Shown: positions 18,826 through 28,122, numbered from the stretch's first letter. The stretch: 64,000 nucleotides of DNA from Rhodobacter ferrooxidans (GCF_000176015.1 NZ_ACYY01000002.1:186001-250000); one strand, 5' to 3'. Made by a program: numbers and translations. The notes: generated by a model from the sequence alone, not told the origin.

Positions 18826-20069
18826 CTGCCGCCCTGGCCCGGCCTGCCAGTTTCGGGCTGGCGCCCTGGTCGCTGTTTGCGGCGCTGATCGCGGCGGCGG
18901 GGTTGCCGATCTATATCCACGCGCCGAAGGTTTACGTTGACGAGTATGGCGTCGGGCTGGCGGCGCTGGGGGCGGTGCTGTTCGGGCTGAGGCTGTTCGA
19001 CGTGGTGCAAGACCCCGCCTTGGGCTGGCTGGCCGAGATCGGGCGGCGGCAACGTGGTGCCATGGTGGCAGGTGCCGCGGCGCTGATGGCGCTGGCGATG
19101 CTGGGGCTGTTTGCGGTGACGCCGCCGGTGGCGCCGCTGCTGTGGTTCGCGCTGACGCTGGCGGTTCTCTTCACCGCGTTTTCCTTCCTGACCATCGCGT
19201 TTTATGCCGAGGGTGTGGCCAAGGCCGCCACGCTTGGCCCCTCCGGCCACCTGCGGCTGGCAGGCTGGCGCGAGGCGGGCGGGCTGATTGGCGTGTCGGT
19301 TGCCGCCGTGGCACCGGTGGCTTTGGCGTCGGTGACCGACCAACCTTTTGCCGCCTTCGCGCTTGGGTTTGCCCTGCTGGCGGTCGTCGCGGTCTGGGCG
19401 ATGCGGCGGCAATGGGCTGGGGCTTCGGCGCCACACCCGAATTTCGCCGTGGTGCTGCGCGATTCCACCGCGCGCCGCCTGTTGCTGCTGGCGCTGGTCA
19501 ATGCGGCCCCGGTAGCGGTGACCTCGACGCTGTTCCTGTTCTACGTCGAAAGCCGCCTGGATGCGCCAAACGCTGCTGGCCCGCTGCTTTTGCTGTTCTT
19601 TCTTTCCGCCGCCGCCTCGGCCCCGATCTGGAGCCGACTGGCCACCCGCTTTGGGACCAAGCGCATCCTGCTGGCGGGGATGGGTCTGGCTGTCCTCACC
19701 TTCGGCTTTGCCATCCCGCTGGGCGCAGGGGATACCGCCGCCTTCGCGCTGGTCTGCGTCGCCTCGGGGGCGGCTTTGGGTGCCGACATGACCCTGCTGC
19801 CCGCGATCTTCGCCCGGCATCTGGCGCAACAGGTGCCATTGGCCGGACCCGCCACCGCCTTCGGCCTGTGGTCGTTCGTCTCGAAGCTGTCGCTGGCGCT
19901 GGCCGCCGCCACCCTGCTGCCGATCCTGCAAGCGCAGGGTTTCACTCCCGGCGCCACCAATGCCGCCGAGGCCCTTTCGACCCTCAGCCTGCTTTACGCA
20001 GCCTTGCCCTGCGCCCTGAAACTTCTGGCCATCGCGTTGCTGGCCACCACCCCGGTTCCCGAGGTCTGA
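18822..20069 (+). CDS. MFS transporter, GPH (sugar/cation symporter)-like
   Basis: A 415-residue membrane protein with about 12 hydrophobic segments. The pattern GLRLFDVVQDPALGWLAEIG (helix 2 loop, DxxxDPxxG-like) is typical of the GPH/MelB-type MFS group. GTG start at 18822 overlaps the DUF1365 stop by 4 bp. The same gene type occupies this position in the R. sphaeroides RpoE operon; the transported substrate is unknown, and a lipid or precursor role is only inferred from the neighbours. Confidence 0.85.
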   Translation: MTAALARPASFGLAPWSLFAALIAAAGLPIYIHAPKVYVDEYGVGLAALGAVLFGLRLFDVVQDPALGWLAEIGRRQRGAMVAGAAALMALAMLGLFAVTPPVAPLLWFALTLAVLFTAFSFLTIAFYAEGVAKAATLGPSGHLRLAGWREAGGLIGVSVAAVAPVALASVTDQPFAAFALGFALLAVVAVWAMRRQWAGASAPHPNFAVVLRDSTARRLLLLALVNAAPVAVTSTLFLFYVESRLDAPNAAGPLLLLFFLSAAASAPIWSRLATRFGTKRILLAGMGLAVLTFGFAIPLGAGDTAAFALVCVASGAALGADMTLLPAIFARHLAQQVPLAGPATAFGLWSFVSKLSLALAAATLLPILQAQGFTPGATNAAEALSTLSLLYAALPCALKLLAIALLATTPVPEV

Positions 20070-20072
20070 CCC

Positions 20073-20633
20073 ATGACACCATTCGTTTCCCTGCTGCTGG
20101 GCGCCGCCCTGACCCTGCTTGCGTTGGCCCTTGCCGCCCGCACCACAGGCTTTCGTGCCCAGAAACCCGCCGACTATGCGGACACCACGCCGCAGCTTGA
20201 TCTGCGCAAACATCTGTCCGGCCCGATCCTGTGCGAAGGGGTGATCTATGGCCCGACGGGGCGGGTTTCCTCGCGCTTTGTCGCCGACATGCAGGGCGAC
20301 TGGCAGGGCAACTCCGGCACCCTGACCGAGCATTTCCGCTATGATTCGGGCCGCACGCAAGCCCGGCAATGGCAGTTGCGGCTGGGCAATGACGGCGCGG
20401 TTGCCGCCGATGCCGCCGATCTTGAAGGCACCGGCGCAGGCCGGGTGGAAGGCTCGGCGCTGCGGCTTTGCTACCGGATCAGGCTGGAGAAAGACGCGGG
20501 CGGGCATGTACTGGACGTGGTGGACTGGATGTATCTGATGGAGAATGGAACGATCATGAACCGCAGCCAGTTTTCCAAATTCGGCATCAAGGTGGCCGAA
20601 CTGGTGGCCACCATGCGCCCGGTAGCAGCATGA
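20073..20633 (+). CDS. DUF3833 family membrane-anchored protein
   Basis: A 186-residue protein with an N-terminal hydrophobic anchor or uncleaved signal (VSLLLGAALTLLALALAA), followed by the DUF3833 domain: FVADMQGDWQGNSGTLTEHF, YDSGRTQARQWQL, VDWMYLMENGTIMNRSQFSK and FGIKVAELVATM. DUF3833 proteins are generally exported and found with fatty-acid-modification genes. It begins 4 bases after the MFS stop and overlaps the SDR start, so it is operonic. Its function is unknown. Confidence 0.85.
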   Translation: MTPFVSLLLGAALTLLALALAARTTGFRAQKPADYADTTPQLDLRKHLSGPILCEGVIYGPTGRVSSRFVADMQGDWQGNSGTLTEHFRYDSGRTQARQWQLRLGNDGAVAADAADLEGTGAGRVEGSALRLCYRIRLEKDAGGHVLDVVDWMYLMENGTIMNRSQFSKFGIKVAELVATMRPVAA

Positions 20634-21367
20634 GAGAGTTTCGCGGCAAGCGCTACTGGCTGGTGGGTGCCAGCGACGGGCTGGGGCTGGCCCTGGCGCA
20701 GCAACTCAGCGCGCTGGGGGCGGAGCTGATCCTGTCGGCCCGCTCGCCCGAACCCCTCGCCCGCGCGGTGGCGTCATTGCCCGGCCCCGCCCGCGCCCTG
20801 CCGCTGGATGTGGCCGACAGTGCGGCGGTGACGGCGGCGGGCCACGAACTTGGCGACATCGACGGCGTGGTGTTCCTGGCCGGGGTCTATTGGCCGACCA
20901 AGGCCCAGGCGTGGGACGTCGAAAAGGTCACCGCGATGTGCGACGTGAACTTCACTGGCTGCGCCCGGGTGGTCGGCGCCGTGCTGCCCGGCATGGTGGC
21001 GCGCGGAAGCGGCCATGTGGTGATCACCGGCAGCCTTGCCGGGTTTCGCGGCCTGCCTGGCGCCATCGGCTATGGCGCCAGCAAGGCCGGCTGCATGGCG
21101 CTGGCGGAATCGCTTTACGCCGACCTGCGCGGCAGCGGCATTGACGTGCAACTGGCCAACCCCGGCTTCATCCGCACCCGCCTGACCGACAAGAACGATT
21201 TCCCCATGCCCTTCCTGATGACCCCCGAAGAAGCCGCCGCCCACATGCTGAGGCTGATGCGAACCAACCGCTTCAAATCCAGCTTCCCGACGGTGTTTTC
21301 CTGGCTGTTCCGCGGCGCGCAATTGTTGCCAGACTGGGCCTACTACCGGATATTCGCCCCGAAATAA
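20630..21367 (+). CDS. SDR family NAD(P)-dependent oxidoreductase (RpoE operon)
   Basis: A 245-residue short-chain dehydrogenase. The cofactor motif is VGASDGLGLALAQQL, NNAG is replaced by FLAGVYWP, VITGSLAGFRGLPG supplies the catalytic Ser region, and YGASKAG contains the YxxxK pair. The ATG at 20630 overlaps the DUF3833 stop by 4 bp. It is the last gene of the operon and is followed by a GC-rich hairpin at 21407. Substrate unknown; lipid or stress-related reduction is inferred from the operon. Confidence 0.9.
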   Translation: MREFRGKRYWLVGASDGLGLALAQQLSALGAELILSARSPEPLARAVASLPGPARALPLDVADSAAVTAAGHELGDIDGVVFLAGVYWPTKAQAWDVEKVTAMCDVNFTGCARVVGAVLPGMVARGSGHVVITGSLAGFRGLPGAIGYGASKAGCMALAESLYADLRGSGIDVQLANPGFIRTRLTDKNDFPMPFLMTPEEAAAHMLRLMRTNRFKSSFPTVFSWLFRGAQLLPDWAYYRIFAPK

Positions 21368-21406
21368 CGATTTCCATTCTCCTTTGCACAAATATCCTCG
21401 GGGGGT

Positions 21407-21434
21407 CCGGGGGGCAGACAGCCCCCCGGCCTTT
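21407..21434 (+). terminator. GC-rich hairpin after the RpoE operon
   Basis: A 9-bp perfect stem (CCGGGGGGC, loop AGACA, GCCCCCCGG) is preceded by CAAATATCCTCGGGG and followed by only three T residues. The context AAATATCCTCGG plus G-rich palindrome is frequent downstream of genes in Rhodobacteraceae. It may terminate or stabilise the 3' end; termination strength is uncertain. Confidence 0.6.
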
Positions 21435-21506
21435 CCGCCAAACCCGATCTCCCCAGTGGCTCCCAGCCGCGCAAGCCGCTAGGATCGCCGCCAGAGGGAA
21501 TCCCCG

Positions 21507-23801
21507 ATGTCGATCCTGACGCTTCTGACCAAGATACTGTTCGTCGGCCAGTCGCTGGTCGGCCCCGACCTGCCGCCGCTGGTGCAGGCCGGGCTGGCGG
21601 CGATGGCGGTGCAGGCCGAAGTGCGCAGCAGCGACAGCGATGCCGCGTCAGAACTGGCGCGCGGCGGCACCGATGTGCTGGTGCTGATGGGGCAATCCGA
21701 CGCCGATACCAGCTTGGCCGCGATGGCCTGGGCGGCCAATCCGCAGGCGCAGGTGTTCGTTACGGAAAGCTGGCCCAGCCTGACCACCAGTTCGGTACTG
21801 CCCTGGCGCGAGCAACTGACTGCCGACCTGCCCGGCTGGCAAGCAGCGGTTGCCACCACCAGTGCCGCCCGCCCGCCCGATGCGGAACCTGTCCGGCTGA
21901 TCCCCGCCGGTCAGGCGCTGGGGCTGGCCGCCGATGCCATTGCCACCCAGCAGGTGCCCGGTCTGAAGACCCTGCGCGATCTGTTCGCGGATGACATCCA
22001 CCCCAACGGCAAGGGCCGCTATCTGCTGGCGATGCTGCATCTGGCGGCGATCACCGGCCAAAGCCCGGAAGGCCTGCCGCCGAAACTGACCCGCGCCTGG
22101 CAAAGCCGCGATTCGGTGATCGGTGATGCCACGGCGCTGGCCCTGCAACGCATTGCCTGGGCGGCGGTGCAGGCGCAGGATGCCCGGCAGGTCACGGCCC
22201 CCGCACCGAAACCGGTGGCGCTTGCGGGCGTCAGCAATCCGGCGCTGGCGCTGGGGCTGGCGGGCATCAACGACTGGTCGGTGCAGCAGCCGTTTCTGGA
22301 CGTGATGAAAACCGCGCGGCCCTGGGTCGGGCATCTGCCGGGGCAATGGGGCGGCATGGAGAACCCAAGCCTGGTTGCAGGCGGCTGGCTGGATGCCGCG
22401 GGCTGGCCCAAGGCCGTGCCGCCAAAGGTGACCGGCCTTGCCACGCTGATCCTGACCGATCTGCCCGAAGATGCCGGGGGCGTCGCGGGCCGCTATCTGC
22501 TGCGCTATCAGGGCAAGGGCACGCTGAAACTGGAAGGCCGCGCCGCCGATCAGCAGGCGGCATCGGGGGAAATCCGCTTCACCTACACCCCCGGCGAGGG
22601 TGCCGTGATCCTGACCCTGACCGCCACCGACGCCGCCGACCCGCTGCGCGGCATCACCGTGGTGCGCGAGGACCGGCAGGCCGCCTTCGATGCCGGGGCG
22701 ATCTTCAATCCCGACTGGTTGGACCGCATCCGTGGCGCCCGGGGCCTGCGCTTCATGGACTGGATGGCCACCAACGATTCCACCCTGGCCAAGCTGGCAG
22801 ACCGCCCCAAACCCGACGATTTCACCTATGCCCGCAACGGCGTGCCGGTCGAGGTGATGCTGGCGCTGGCCAACGAGCTGCAAGCCGACCCCTGGTTCAC
22901 CCTGCCGCATCTGGCCGAGGATGCGCTGGTGCGCTTTTATGCCGAAGCCGCCCGCGACAGCCTTGCCCCCGGCCTGCGCGCCTGGGTGGAATACTCCAAC
23001 GAGGTCTGGAACGGCCAGTTTGCCCAATCCCGCTGGGCCGCAGCGCAGGCCAAGGCGCGCTGGGGCAATGATCAGGCCGGGGTGCAGTTCTACGGGCTGC
23101 GGGCGGCGCAAGTGGCCGAGATCTGGGCGCAGGTGTTCGGCGCGCAGGCCAAGGACAGGCTGGTGCGGGTGATCGCCACCCAAACCGGCTGGCTGGGGCT
23201 GGAGGATCAGATCCTCGATGCGCCCCTGCTGGTGGCCGAAGGCGGCAAGCCACCGGTGCAAAGCTTTGATGCCTATGCCGTCACCGGCTATTTCAGCGCG
23301 CTGCTGGGGTCGGATTTCAAGACCCCGCAGGTGCGGCAATGGCTGGCGGAATCGCAGGGTGCGGCCAAGGACGCCAAGCACCGCTACGACCGCGCCATCG
23401 CCCGCGCCGCCGCCGAGTTGCGCGATGGGTCAGAGACTGGCGATGCCTCGGACAGTCTGGCACAGGTGCTGGGCGAGGTGTTGCCGCATCATGCCGCCGT
23501 GGCATCGGCCCGCGGCTTGCGGCTGGTGATGTATGAGGGCGGCAGCCATGTGGTGGGTTACGGTGCCGAGGTCGAGGATGCCGATCTGACCGCCTTCTTT
23601 CAGGCGCTGAACTACAGCCCGGAGATGGGGGCGCTTTATGACGAACTGCTGGCCGGTTGGGCCAGGTTGACCGACGCGCCGTTCAACGGCTTTGTCGATG
23701 TCTATCGCCCGACCAAATGGGGCAGTTGGGGGGCGCTGCGGCATCTGGGCGACGACAACCCGCGCTGGCGGGCGCTGGCGCTGGGCTGCAGCACATGCTG
23801 A
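21507..23801 (+). CDS. Two-domain protein: SGNH-hydrolase-like N-terminus and glycosidase-like C-terminus
   Basis: A 764-residue protein. The N-terminal 210 residues look SGNH-like: ILFVGQSLV (block I with Ser16) and LFADDIHPNGKGRYLLAM (the block V Asp-His pair). After a linker with beta-rich content (YLLRYQGKGTLKLEG), the C-terminal half resembles clan-A glycoside hydrolases: AWVEYSNEVWNGQF has the Asn-Glu pair expected for the acid/base, and VMYEGGSHVVGYG supplies a candidate nucleophile Glu. No clear signal peptide is visible. Its place at the head of the polysaccharide locus suggests deacetylation and trimming of the polymer, but this is inference. Confidence 0.6.
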   Translation: MSILTLLTKILFVGQSLVGPDLPPLVQAGLAAMAVQAEVRSSDSDAASELARGGTDVLVLMGQSDADTSLAAMAWAANPQAQVFVTESWPSLTTSSVLPWREQLTADLPGWQAAVATTSAARPPDAEPVRLIPAGQALGLAADAIATQQVPGLKTLRDLFADDIHPNGKGRYLLAMLHLAAITGQSPEGLPPKLTRAWQSRDSVIGDATALALQRIAWAAVQAQDARQVTAPAPKPVALAGVSNPALALGLAGINDWSVQQPFLDVMKTARPWVGHLPGQWGGMENPSLVAGGWLDAAGWPKAVPPKVTGLATLILTDLPEDAGGVAGRYLLRYQGKGTLKLEGRAADQQAASGEIRFTYTPGEGAVILTLTATDAADPLRGITVVREDRQAAFDAGAIFNPDWLDRIRGARGLRFMDWMATNDSTLAKLADRPKPDDFTYARNGVPVEVMLALANELQADPWFTLPHLAEDALVRFYAEAARDSLAPGLRAWVEYSNEVWNGQFAQSRWAAAQAKARWGNDQAGVQFYGLRAAQVAEIWAQVFGAQAKDRLVRVIATQTGWLGLEDQILDAPLLVAEGGKPPVQSFDAYAVTGYFSALLGSDFKTPQVRQWLAESQGAAKDAKHRYDRAIARAAAELRDGSETGDASDSLAQVLGEVLPHHAAVASARGLRLVMYEGGSHVVGYGAEVEDADLTAFFQALNYSPEMGALYDELLAGWARLTDAPFNGFVDVYRPTKWGSWGALRHLGDDNPRWRALALGCSTC

Positions 23802-24616
23802 GCGTGATCATCCCGGCCAACAACGAGGCGGGCTACATCGGGGCCTGCCTGCAGGCCTTGCTGGCCTCGGACCCGGTGCCGGGCGGTGCCGAGGCGCTGG
23901 TGGTGGCCAATGGTTGCCGCGATGCCACCGCCGATCTGGCGCGCGGTTTTGGCGACAGGGCAGCGCAGGCGGGCTGGGGCCTGACGGTGCTGAACCTGAC
24001 CGAAGGCAGCAAGCCCGCCGCCCTGAACGCCGGTGACGCGGTGGCCCGGGGCGAGATGCGGGCCTATCTCGACGCCGATGTGCAGGTCTCGACCGCCCTG
24101 ATGGCGCAACTTGCGGCGGCGCTGGCCACTCCATCCCCCGGCTACGCCAGCGGCACACCGCAAATCCCGCCCGCCCGCAGCCCCATCACCCGCGCCTACG
24201 CAAGGTTCTGGCAACGCCTGCCCTTCGCCCAAAGCCCCGCCCCCGGCTACGGCCTATACGCTGTCAACGCCGCTGGTCGCGCCCGCTGGGGTGCCTTCCC
24301 CGACATCATCTCGGATGACACCTTCGTGCGCCTGCACTTCGATGCATCCGAACGCATCGCCTGCCCCGCCCCCTACCTCTGGCCGATGATCGAGGGCTTC
24401 GGCCCGCTGGTCCGCGTCCGCCGCCGTCAGGATGCGGGCGTGGCCGAGATTGCCCGGCTCTACCCCGACCTGCCGCCCCGCGAAGCCAAACCGCCGCTGA
24501 CGACCCAACACCTCGCCCGGCTGGCCCTCACCGACCCCGCAGGCTTCGCCACCTACGCCGCCGTTGCGCTGACCGTGCGGCTAAAACGCAACGGCGCATG
24601 GACCCGGGGCCGCTGA
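23795..24616 (+). CDS. Family 2 glycosyltransferase
   Basis: A 273-residue GT-A enzyme starting MLSVIIPANNEAGYIGACLQ. KPAALNAGDAVARGEMRAYL and DADVQVS supply the donor-binding and DxD-like region, and SDDTFVRLHF is a typical acceptor-side motif. The start overlaps the preceding gene by 7 bp, so they are probably co-translated. The sugar is not predictable. It ends just before the 69-bp palindromic repeat. Confidence 0.85.
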   Translation: MLSVIIPANNEAGYIGACLQALLASDPVPGGAEALVVANGCRDATADLARGFGDRAAQAGWGLTVLNLTEGSKPAALNAGDAVARGEMRAYLDADVQVSTALMAQLAAALATPSPGYASGTPQIPPARSPITRAYARFWQRLPFAQSPAPGYGLYAVNAAGRARWGAFPDIISDDTFVRLHFDASERIACPAPYLWPMIEGFGPLVRVRRRQDAGVAEIARLYPDLPPREAKPPLTTQHLARLALTDPAGFATYAAVALTVRLKRNGAWTRGR

Positions 24617-24633
24617 CCCCATTTCAACTTTGC

Positions 24634-24702
24634 CCGGCGCTCCGCGCGTTCACGCCTGAAACGGTCCACTGGACCGTTTCCGAGACGGCGCTCACCCCCG
24701 CC
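24634..24702. repeat. 69-bp dispersed palindromic repeat, copy 1
   Basis: In reverse orientation this matches 62131-62199 at 64 of 69 positions. Its centre (24658-24680) is a perfect palindrome with 11-bp arms GAAACGGTCCA around one base. In the other copy the pair at arm position 7 is swapped (G/C to C/G), preserving pairing. It lies between two convergent glycosyltransferase genes and touches the stop codon of the minus-strand gene, so it may act as a bidirectional terminator. Confidence 0.85.
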
Positions 24703-25487
24703 TATCCGCAAGCACTCAAGTCAGCCCAGCCACAGCGCCCAGCCAACACCGCCGGATCGGTATCCGTCCCGACCGCCATCCCCAGCCGGAACCCGGCGGA
24801 TTGGCGGTTCTGCCACTGGTCGCGCAGCAGATGCAGCCCGTGCCCGCTGATCTTGGTGATCGGCGTGCGCAGCGGCAGCGCGGCCTGCCATTTGCGCTGC
24901 ATGAAGCGGTAACATTCGGTGAAATCCGGCCCCAGCGCGCCATGATAGCGGTCGTTGTGCACCGTCGGCAGCGCACCGGCCCAGGCGCCCATCCCCGCCG
25001 CCCGCGCAGTCTGCGCGATATCGGTGCCATACATGTGCCAGCCCGGCAGCCCCTCGTCGAACCGCAAGCCCGAGGCCCGGCGCAGCACGATCAGCATCTC
25101 GTCATAGCTTTGCACCGCCACCGGCACCAGCGGCACCCGGCCGACGATCATCCCCAGCGACGACGACCACACCGGCCCGATATGCGCGCCATCCAGCCCG
25201 ACGCCAAACGCCCCCAGCAAGGCCCAGTTCGGGTCCAGCGCCGCCACCTCGGCAATCCGCGCCCGCAACACGGCGTCCCAGCCTTTGGGCAGGAACACAT
25301 CCTGATGCGCGAAGACCACGAAGGGTTCGTCAGTGGCATCCAGCATCCGGTTATAGGCGACCGAGGCGGATGGCGCGCCAAATTCGCTGACCAGCCGCAC
25401 GCCTTGCCCCAGCAGTGGCGAGCGGGCCAGATTGGCGTCCAGAATGGCCTGCGCATTGCAGGCGGCTGCTATGACGATCCCGGTCAT
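24702..25487 (-). CDS. StrF-like glycosyltransferase (Glyco_tranf_2_5 type)
   Basis: A 261-residue protein starting MTGIVIAAACNAQAILDANL. The central FVVFAHQDVFLPKGWDAVL carries the HQDV motif, typical of the StrF/Glyco_tranf_2_5 family, in place of a DxD motif. WHMYGTDIAQTARAAG and VHNDRYHG complete the domain. The ATG at 25487 overlaps the end of the upstream GT4 gene by 4 bp, so they form a two-gene minus-strand unit. Donor and acceptor are unknown. Confidence 0.75.
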   Translation of the reverse strand: MTGIVIAAACNAQAILDANLARSPLLGQGVRLVSEFGAPSASVAYNRMLDATDEPFVVFAHQDVFLPKGWDAVLRARIAEVAALDPNWALLGAFGVGLDGAHIGPVWSSSLGMIVGRVPLVPVAVQSYDEMLIVLRRASGLRFDEGLPGWHMYGTDIAQTARAAGMGAWAGALPTVHNDRYHGALGPDFTECYRFMQRKWQAALPLRTPITKISGHGLHLLRDQWQNRQSAGFRLGMAVGTDTDPAVLAGRCGWADLSACG

Positions 25488-26680
25488 GGCACCTCGGCAA
25501 ACAGGGTGGCAAGGCGCGCGGCCTCGGTGTCGATGTCGTGGCGGGCGAACACCCGGGCGCGGCTGGCCAGGCCCATCTCGGTCAGCCGGTCGGCAGGCAT
25601 CGCGGCCAGTGCGTCGATCGCCTCGGCCAGGGCGGTCGCGTCGCCCGCTGGCACCAGCCAGCCGGTTTCGCGCACCACCAGTTCCGGCACCCCGGCGATG
25701 GCGGTGGCGATCACCGGGCGACCGGCCGCCATCGCTTCCATCACCACCATCGGCAGGCCTTCGGCAAAGCTGGGCAGGATCAGCGCCTGCGCCGCGGCGA
25801 GGGCTGACCGCACGCCAACTTCGTCCAGCCAACCGGTCAGGGTAATGCGATCACCAAGGCCAAGGGCGGCAATCGACGCCGCGATATGGTCGCGCAATTC
25901 ACCATCGCCCACCAGCGTCAGGTGCAGACCGGGGTGGCGGGGGGCGGCCAGTGCCATAGCCTCGATCAGCAGCGCAAAGCCCTTCTGCCCGGCCAGCCGC
26001 CCGATGGCCACCAGATGCGGGCCACCGGTCGGCAACGGCGCCGGGTCGCCATAGTGCCACGGCTCGATGCCGCAATGCACCACCCGCAGTTTCGGCCAGT
26101 CGGCATGGTCGGCCCAGCGGCAAAGCTGGCTGCGACCATAGGAGCTGATCGCCACCACAAAGGCGGCATGGTGGATCTTGTCGCGCAGGCAAAGCGCCTC
26201 GGGGCTGTCGAACTCCTCTGGCCCATGCACGGTGAAACTGTAGTGCGGGCCGCCAAGGGCTTGGGCCAGCATCGCGACGGTGGCAGAGTTGGTGCCGAAA
26301 TGCGCGTGCAGATGGGGGATGCCAAGGGTCTGGCAACGGTTGGCGACATAGGCGGCCTCGGCCAGATAGATCAGATGCCGCAACCGCCCGCCACCCCGCG
26401 CCCCGCAACGCCACGCCAGCCGCAGCGCCGCCAGCGCCTTGGCCGGATGCCGCAGCATCCAAAGCTTGGCCCGCAGCGCGATCTGCCAAGCACCCGCCGC
26501 CAGCACATGTTCGGTCTTGCCATCCTCGGCCAGATCGGCGGGATCGACCAAAGCGGCACGGTCCGAGCGCATGGCAAAGCGGTGGACCGGATGCCCCGCC
26601 CGCTCCAACGCCGCAATCTCGCGGCGGATGAAGCTGTGCGAGGCGCGCGGGTAGGTGTTCACAAGATAGGCAATCTTCAC
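25484..26680 (-). CDS. Family 4 glycosyltransferase
   Basis: A 398-residue GT-B enzyme. The N-terminal VKIAYLVNTYPRASHSFIRR is the usual acceptor-domain start of colanic-acid-type GT4 enzymes; LHAHFGTNSATVAML is the second N-terminal block. The donor domain has LVAIGRLAGQKGFALLIEAM, LTLVGDGELRD and the EX7E segment PSFAEGLPMVVMEAMAAGRP. GTG at 26680 is chosen because the aligned start Lys-Ile-Ala-Tyr follows directly; residues upstream are non-conserved. It is divergent from the flippase gene. Confidence 0.9.
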   Translation of the reverse strand: MKIAYLVNTYPRASHSFIRREIAALERAGHPVHRFAMRSDRAALVDPADLAEDGKTEHVLAAGAWQIALRAKLWMLRHPAKALAALRLAWRCGARGGGRLRHLIYLAEAAYVANRCQTLGIPHLHAHFGTNSATVAMLAQALGGPHYSFTVHGPEEFDSPEALCLRDKIHHAAFVVAISSYGRSQLCRWADHADWPKLRVVHCGIEPWHYGDPAPLPTGGPHLVAIGRLAGQKGFALLIEAMALAAPRHPGLHLTLVGDGELRDHIAASIAALGLGDRITLTGWLDEVGVRSALAAAQALILPSFAEGLPMVVMEAMAAGRPVIATAIAGVPELVVRETGWLVPAGDATALAEAIDALAAMPADRLTEMGLASRARVFARHDIDTEAARLATLFAEVP

Positions 26681-26787
26681 GCGAAACGCCCCGATGGTTT
26701 GGCGCCAGCTTACGGCGCGGGGGGCGGGATGCAAAGCCCTGTGACGGCGGATTGACCCCTGCCGCCGCCCCCCCTAGGGTCGCCGCC

Positions 26788-28122
26788 ATGACCACCGCCG
26801 CCCCCAACCTGTTCGCCCGTGTGCTGCGCGGCTCTGCCATCACGGCGGGGTCTTATGCCGTGGCGCAAGTGCTGCGGCTGGCCTCGAACCTGATCCTGAC
26901 GCGGCTGCTGTTCCCCGAGGCCTTCGGGATGATGGCGCTGGTGTCGGTGTTTCTGGTCGGGCTGGCGATGTTTTCCGATGTCGGCATCGGCCCGGCGATA
27001 GCGCAGAACCGGCGCGGCGATGACCCGGATTTCCTGGACACCGCCTGGACCATTCAGGTGGCCCGCGGGGCGGCGCTGTGGCTGGGCACCTGTGCCATCG
27101 CCTGGCCGGTAGCGCAGCTTTACTCCGCCCCGATGCTGCTGCAACTTTTGCCCGCCGCCGGGCTGACGCTGCTGATCGCCGGGTTCAACCCCACCAGCAT
27201 CGACACCGCCAACCGGCATCTGCGCTTGGGCCGGGTGACGGCGCTGGACCTTGCCAGCCAGATCATCGGCATCGTGGCGATGGTGGCGCTGGCCTTTGCG
27301 CTGCGCTCGGTCTGGGCGCTGGTGCTGGGGGCGATAGCCGGGTCGTTGGCCAAGCTGGTGCTGATGCGGCTTTATCTGCCGGGGCAGCGCAACCGGCTGC
27401 GCTGGGACGCCAGTGCCGGGCAAGAGCTGATCCGGTTCGGCAAATGGATCTTCCTGTCCACCGCCTGCGGCTTTCTGCTGGCGCAGGGCGACAAGGCGAT
27501 TCTGGGGGCCTATCTGCCGCTGGACCAGCTTGGGGTCTATAACATCGGCTGGTTCCTGGCGTCGTTCCCGGTGCTGCTGGGCGGGGCGGTGACCAGCCGG
27601 GTGCTGATCCCGCTGTATCGCGACCATCCGCCGGGTGCCTCGCCCGAAAACTTCGCCCGACTGCGGCGGCTGCGCTTCGGGCTGACGGGTGGGTTGCTGG
27701 CCTTGCTGGCGGTGATGGCCTTTGCCGGGGTGCCGCTGGTGGGGGTGCTGTATGACGACCGCTATGCCCGCGCCGGGGCGATCGTGGTGGCGATTGCCTG
27801 CGTGCAGATGCCCGCGGTGATCGGCATGAGCTATGACCAGTCGGCGCTGGCGGCGGGGGATTCGCGCAACTACTTCCTGCTGATCGCCGCCAAGGCCACA
27901 GTGCAGACCCTGGCGTTTCTGGCCGGGGCGCAGGCGGGCGGTCTGGCGGGGGCGCTGGCCGCGCAGGGGCTGGCGCTGGCGGCGGTGCATCCCGGCATCA
28001 TCTGGCTGGCGCGGCGGCATGGCGCCTGGGACGGGCTGCATGATGCGCTGTTCGGGGCGCTGGCGGCGGCGCTGATCGGGCTGGCGCTGTGGGTGAACTG
28101 GGCGGTGCTGGTGCTGATTTAA
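26788..28122 (+). CDS. Wzx-type polysaccharide flippase (MOP superfamily)
   Basis: A 444-residue integral membrane protein with 12 or more hydrophobic segments, beginning after a short N-terminus with GSAITAGSYAVAQVLRLASN and LILTRLLFPEAFGMMALVSV, typical of MOP-superfamily lipopolysaccharide/exopolysaccharide flippases. GDKAILGAYLPLDQLGVYNI and VLYDDRYARAG are further family blocks. Its role is to flip undecaprenyl-linked repeat units across the inner membrane, which fits the initiating transferase and polymerase-like genes downstream. ATG at 26788 is chosen over an upstream start at 26752 that adds a Pro/Ala-rich tail. Confidence 0.88.
   Translation: MTTAAPNLFARVLRGSAITAGSYAVAQVLRLASNLILTRLLFPEAFGMMALVSVFLVGLAMFSDVGIGPAIAQNRRGDDPDFLDTAWTIQVARGAALWLGTCAIAWPVAQLYSAPMLLQLLPAAGLTLLIAGFNPTSIDTANRHLRLGRVTALDLASQIIGIVAMVALAFALRSVWALVLGAIAGSLAKLVLMRLYLPGQRNRLRWDASAGQELIRFGKWIFLSTACGFLLAQGDKAILGAYLPLDQLGVYNIGWFLASFPVLLGGAVTSRVLIPLYRDHPPGASPENFARLRRLRFGLTGGLLALLAVMAFAGVPLVGVLYDDRYARAGAIVVAIACVQMPAVIGMSYDQSALAAGDSRNYFLLIAAKATVQTLAFLAGAQAGGLAGALAAQGLALAAVHPGIIWLARRHGAWDGLHDALFGALAAALIGLALWVNWAVLVLI

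Noticed and set aside
18615-20507. 630-codon minus-strand frame opposite the MFS and DUF3833 genes
   Set aside because: Low-complexity Gln/Gly/Arg content and overlap with a well-supported operon show it is a shadow frame.
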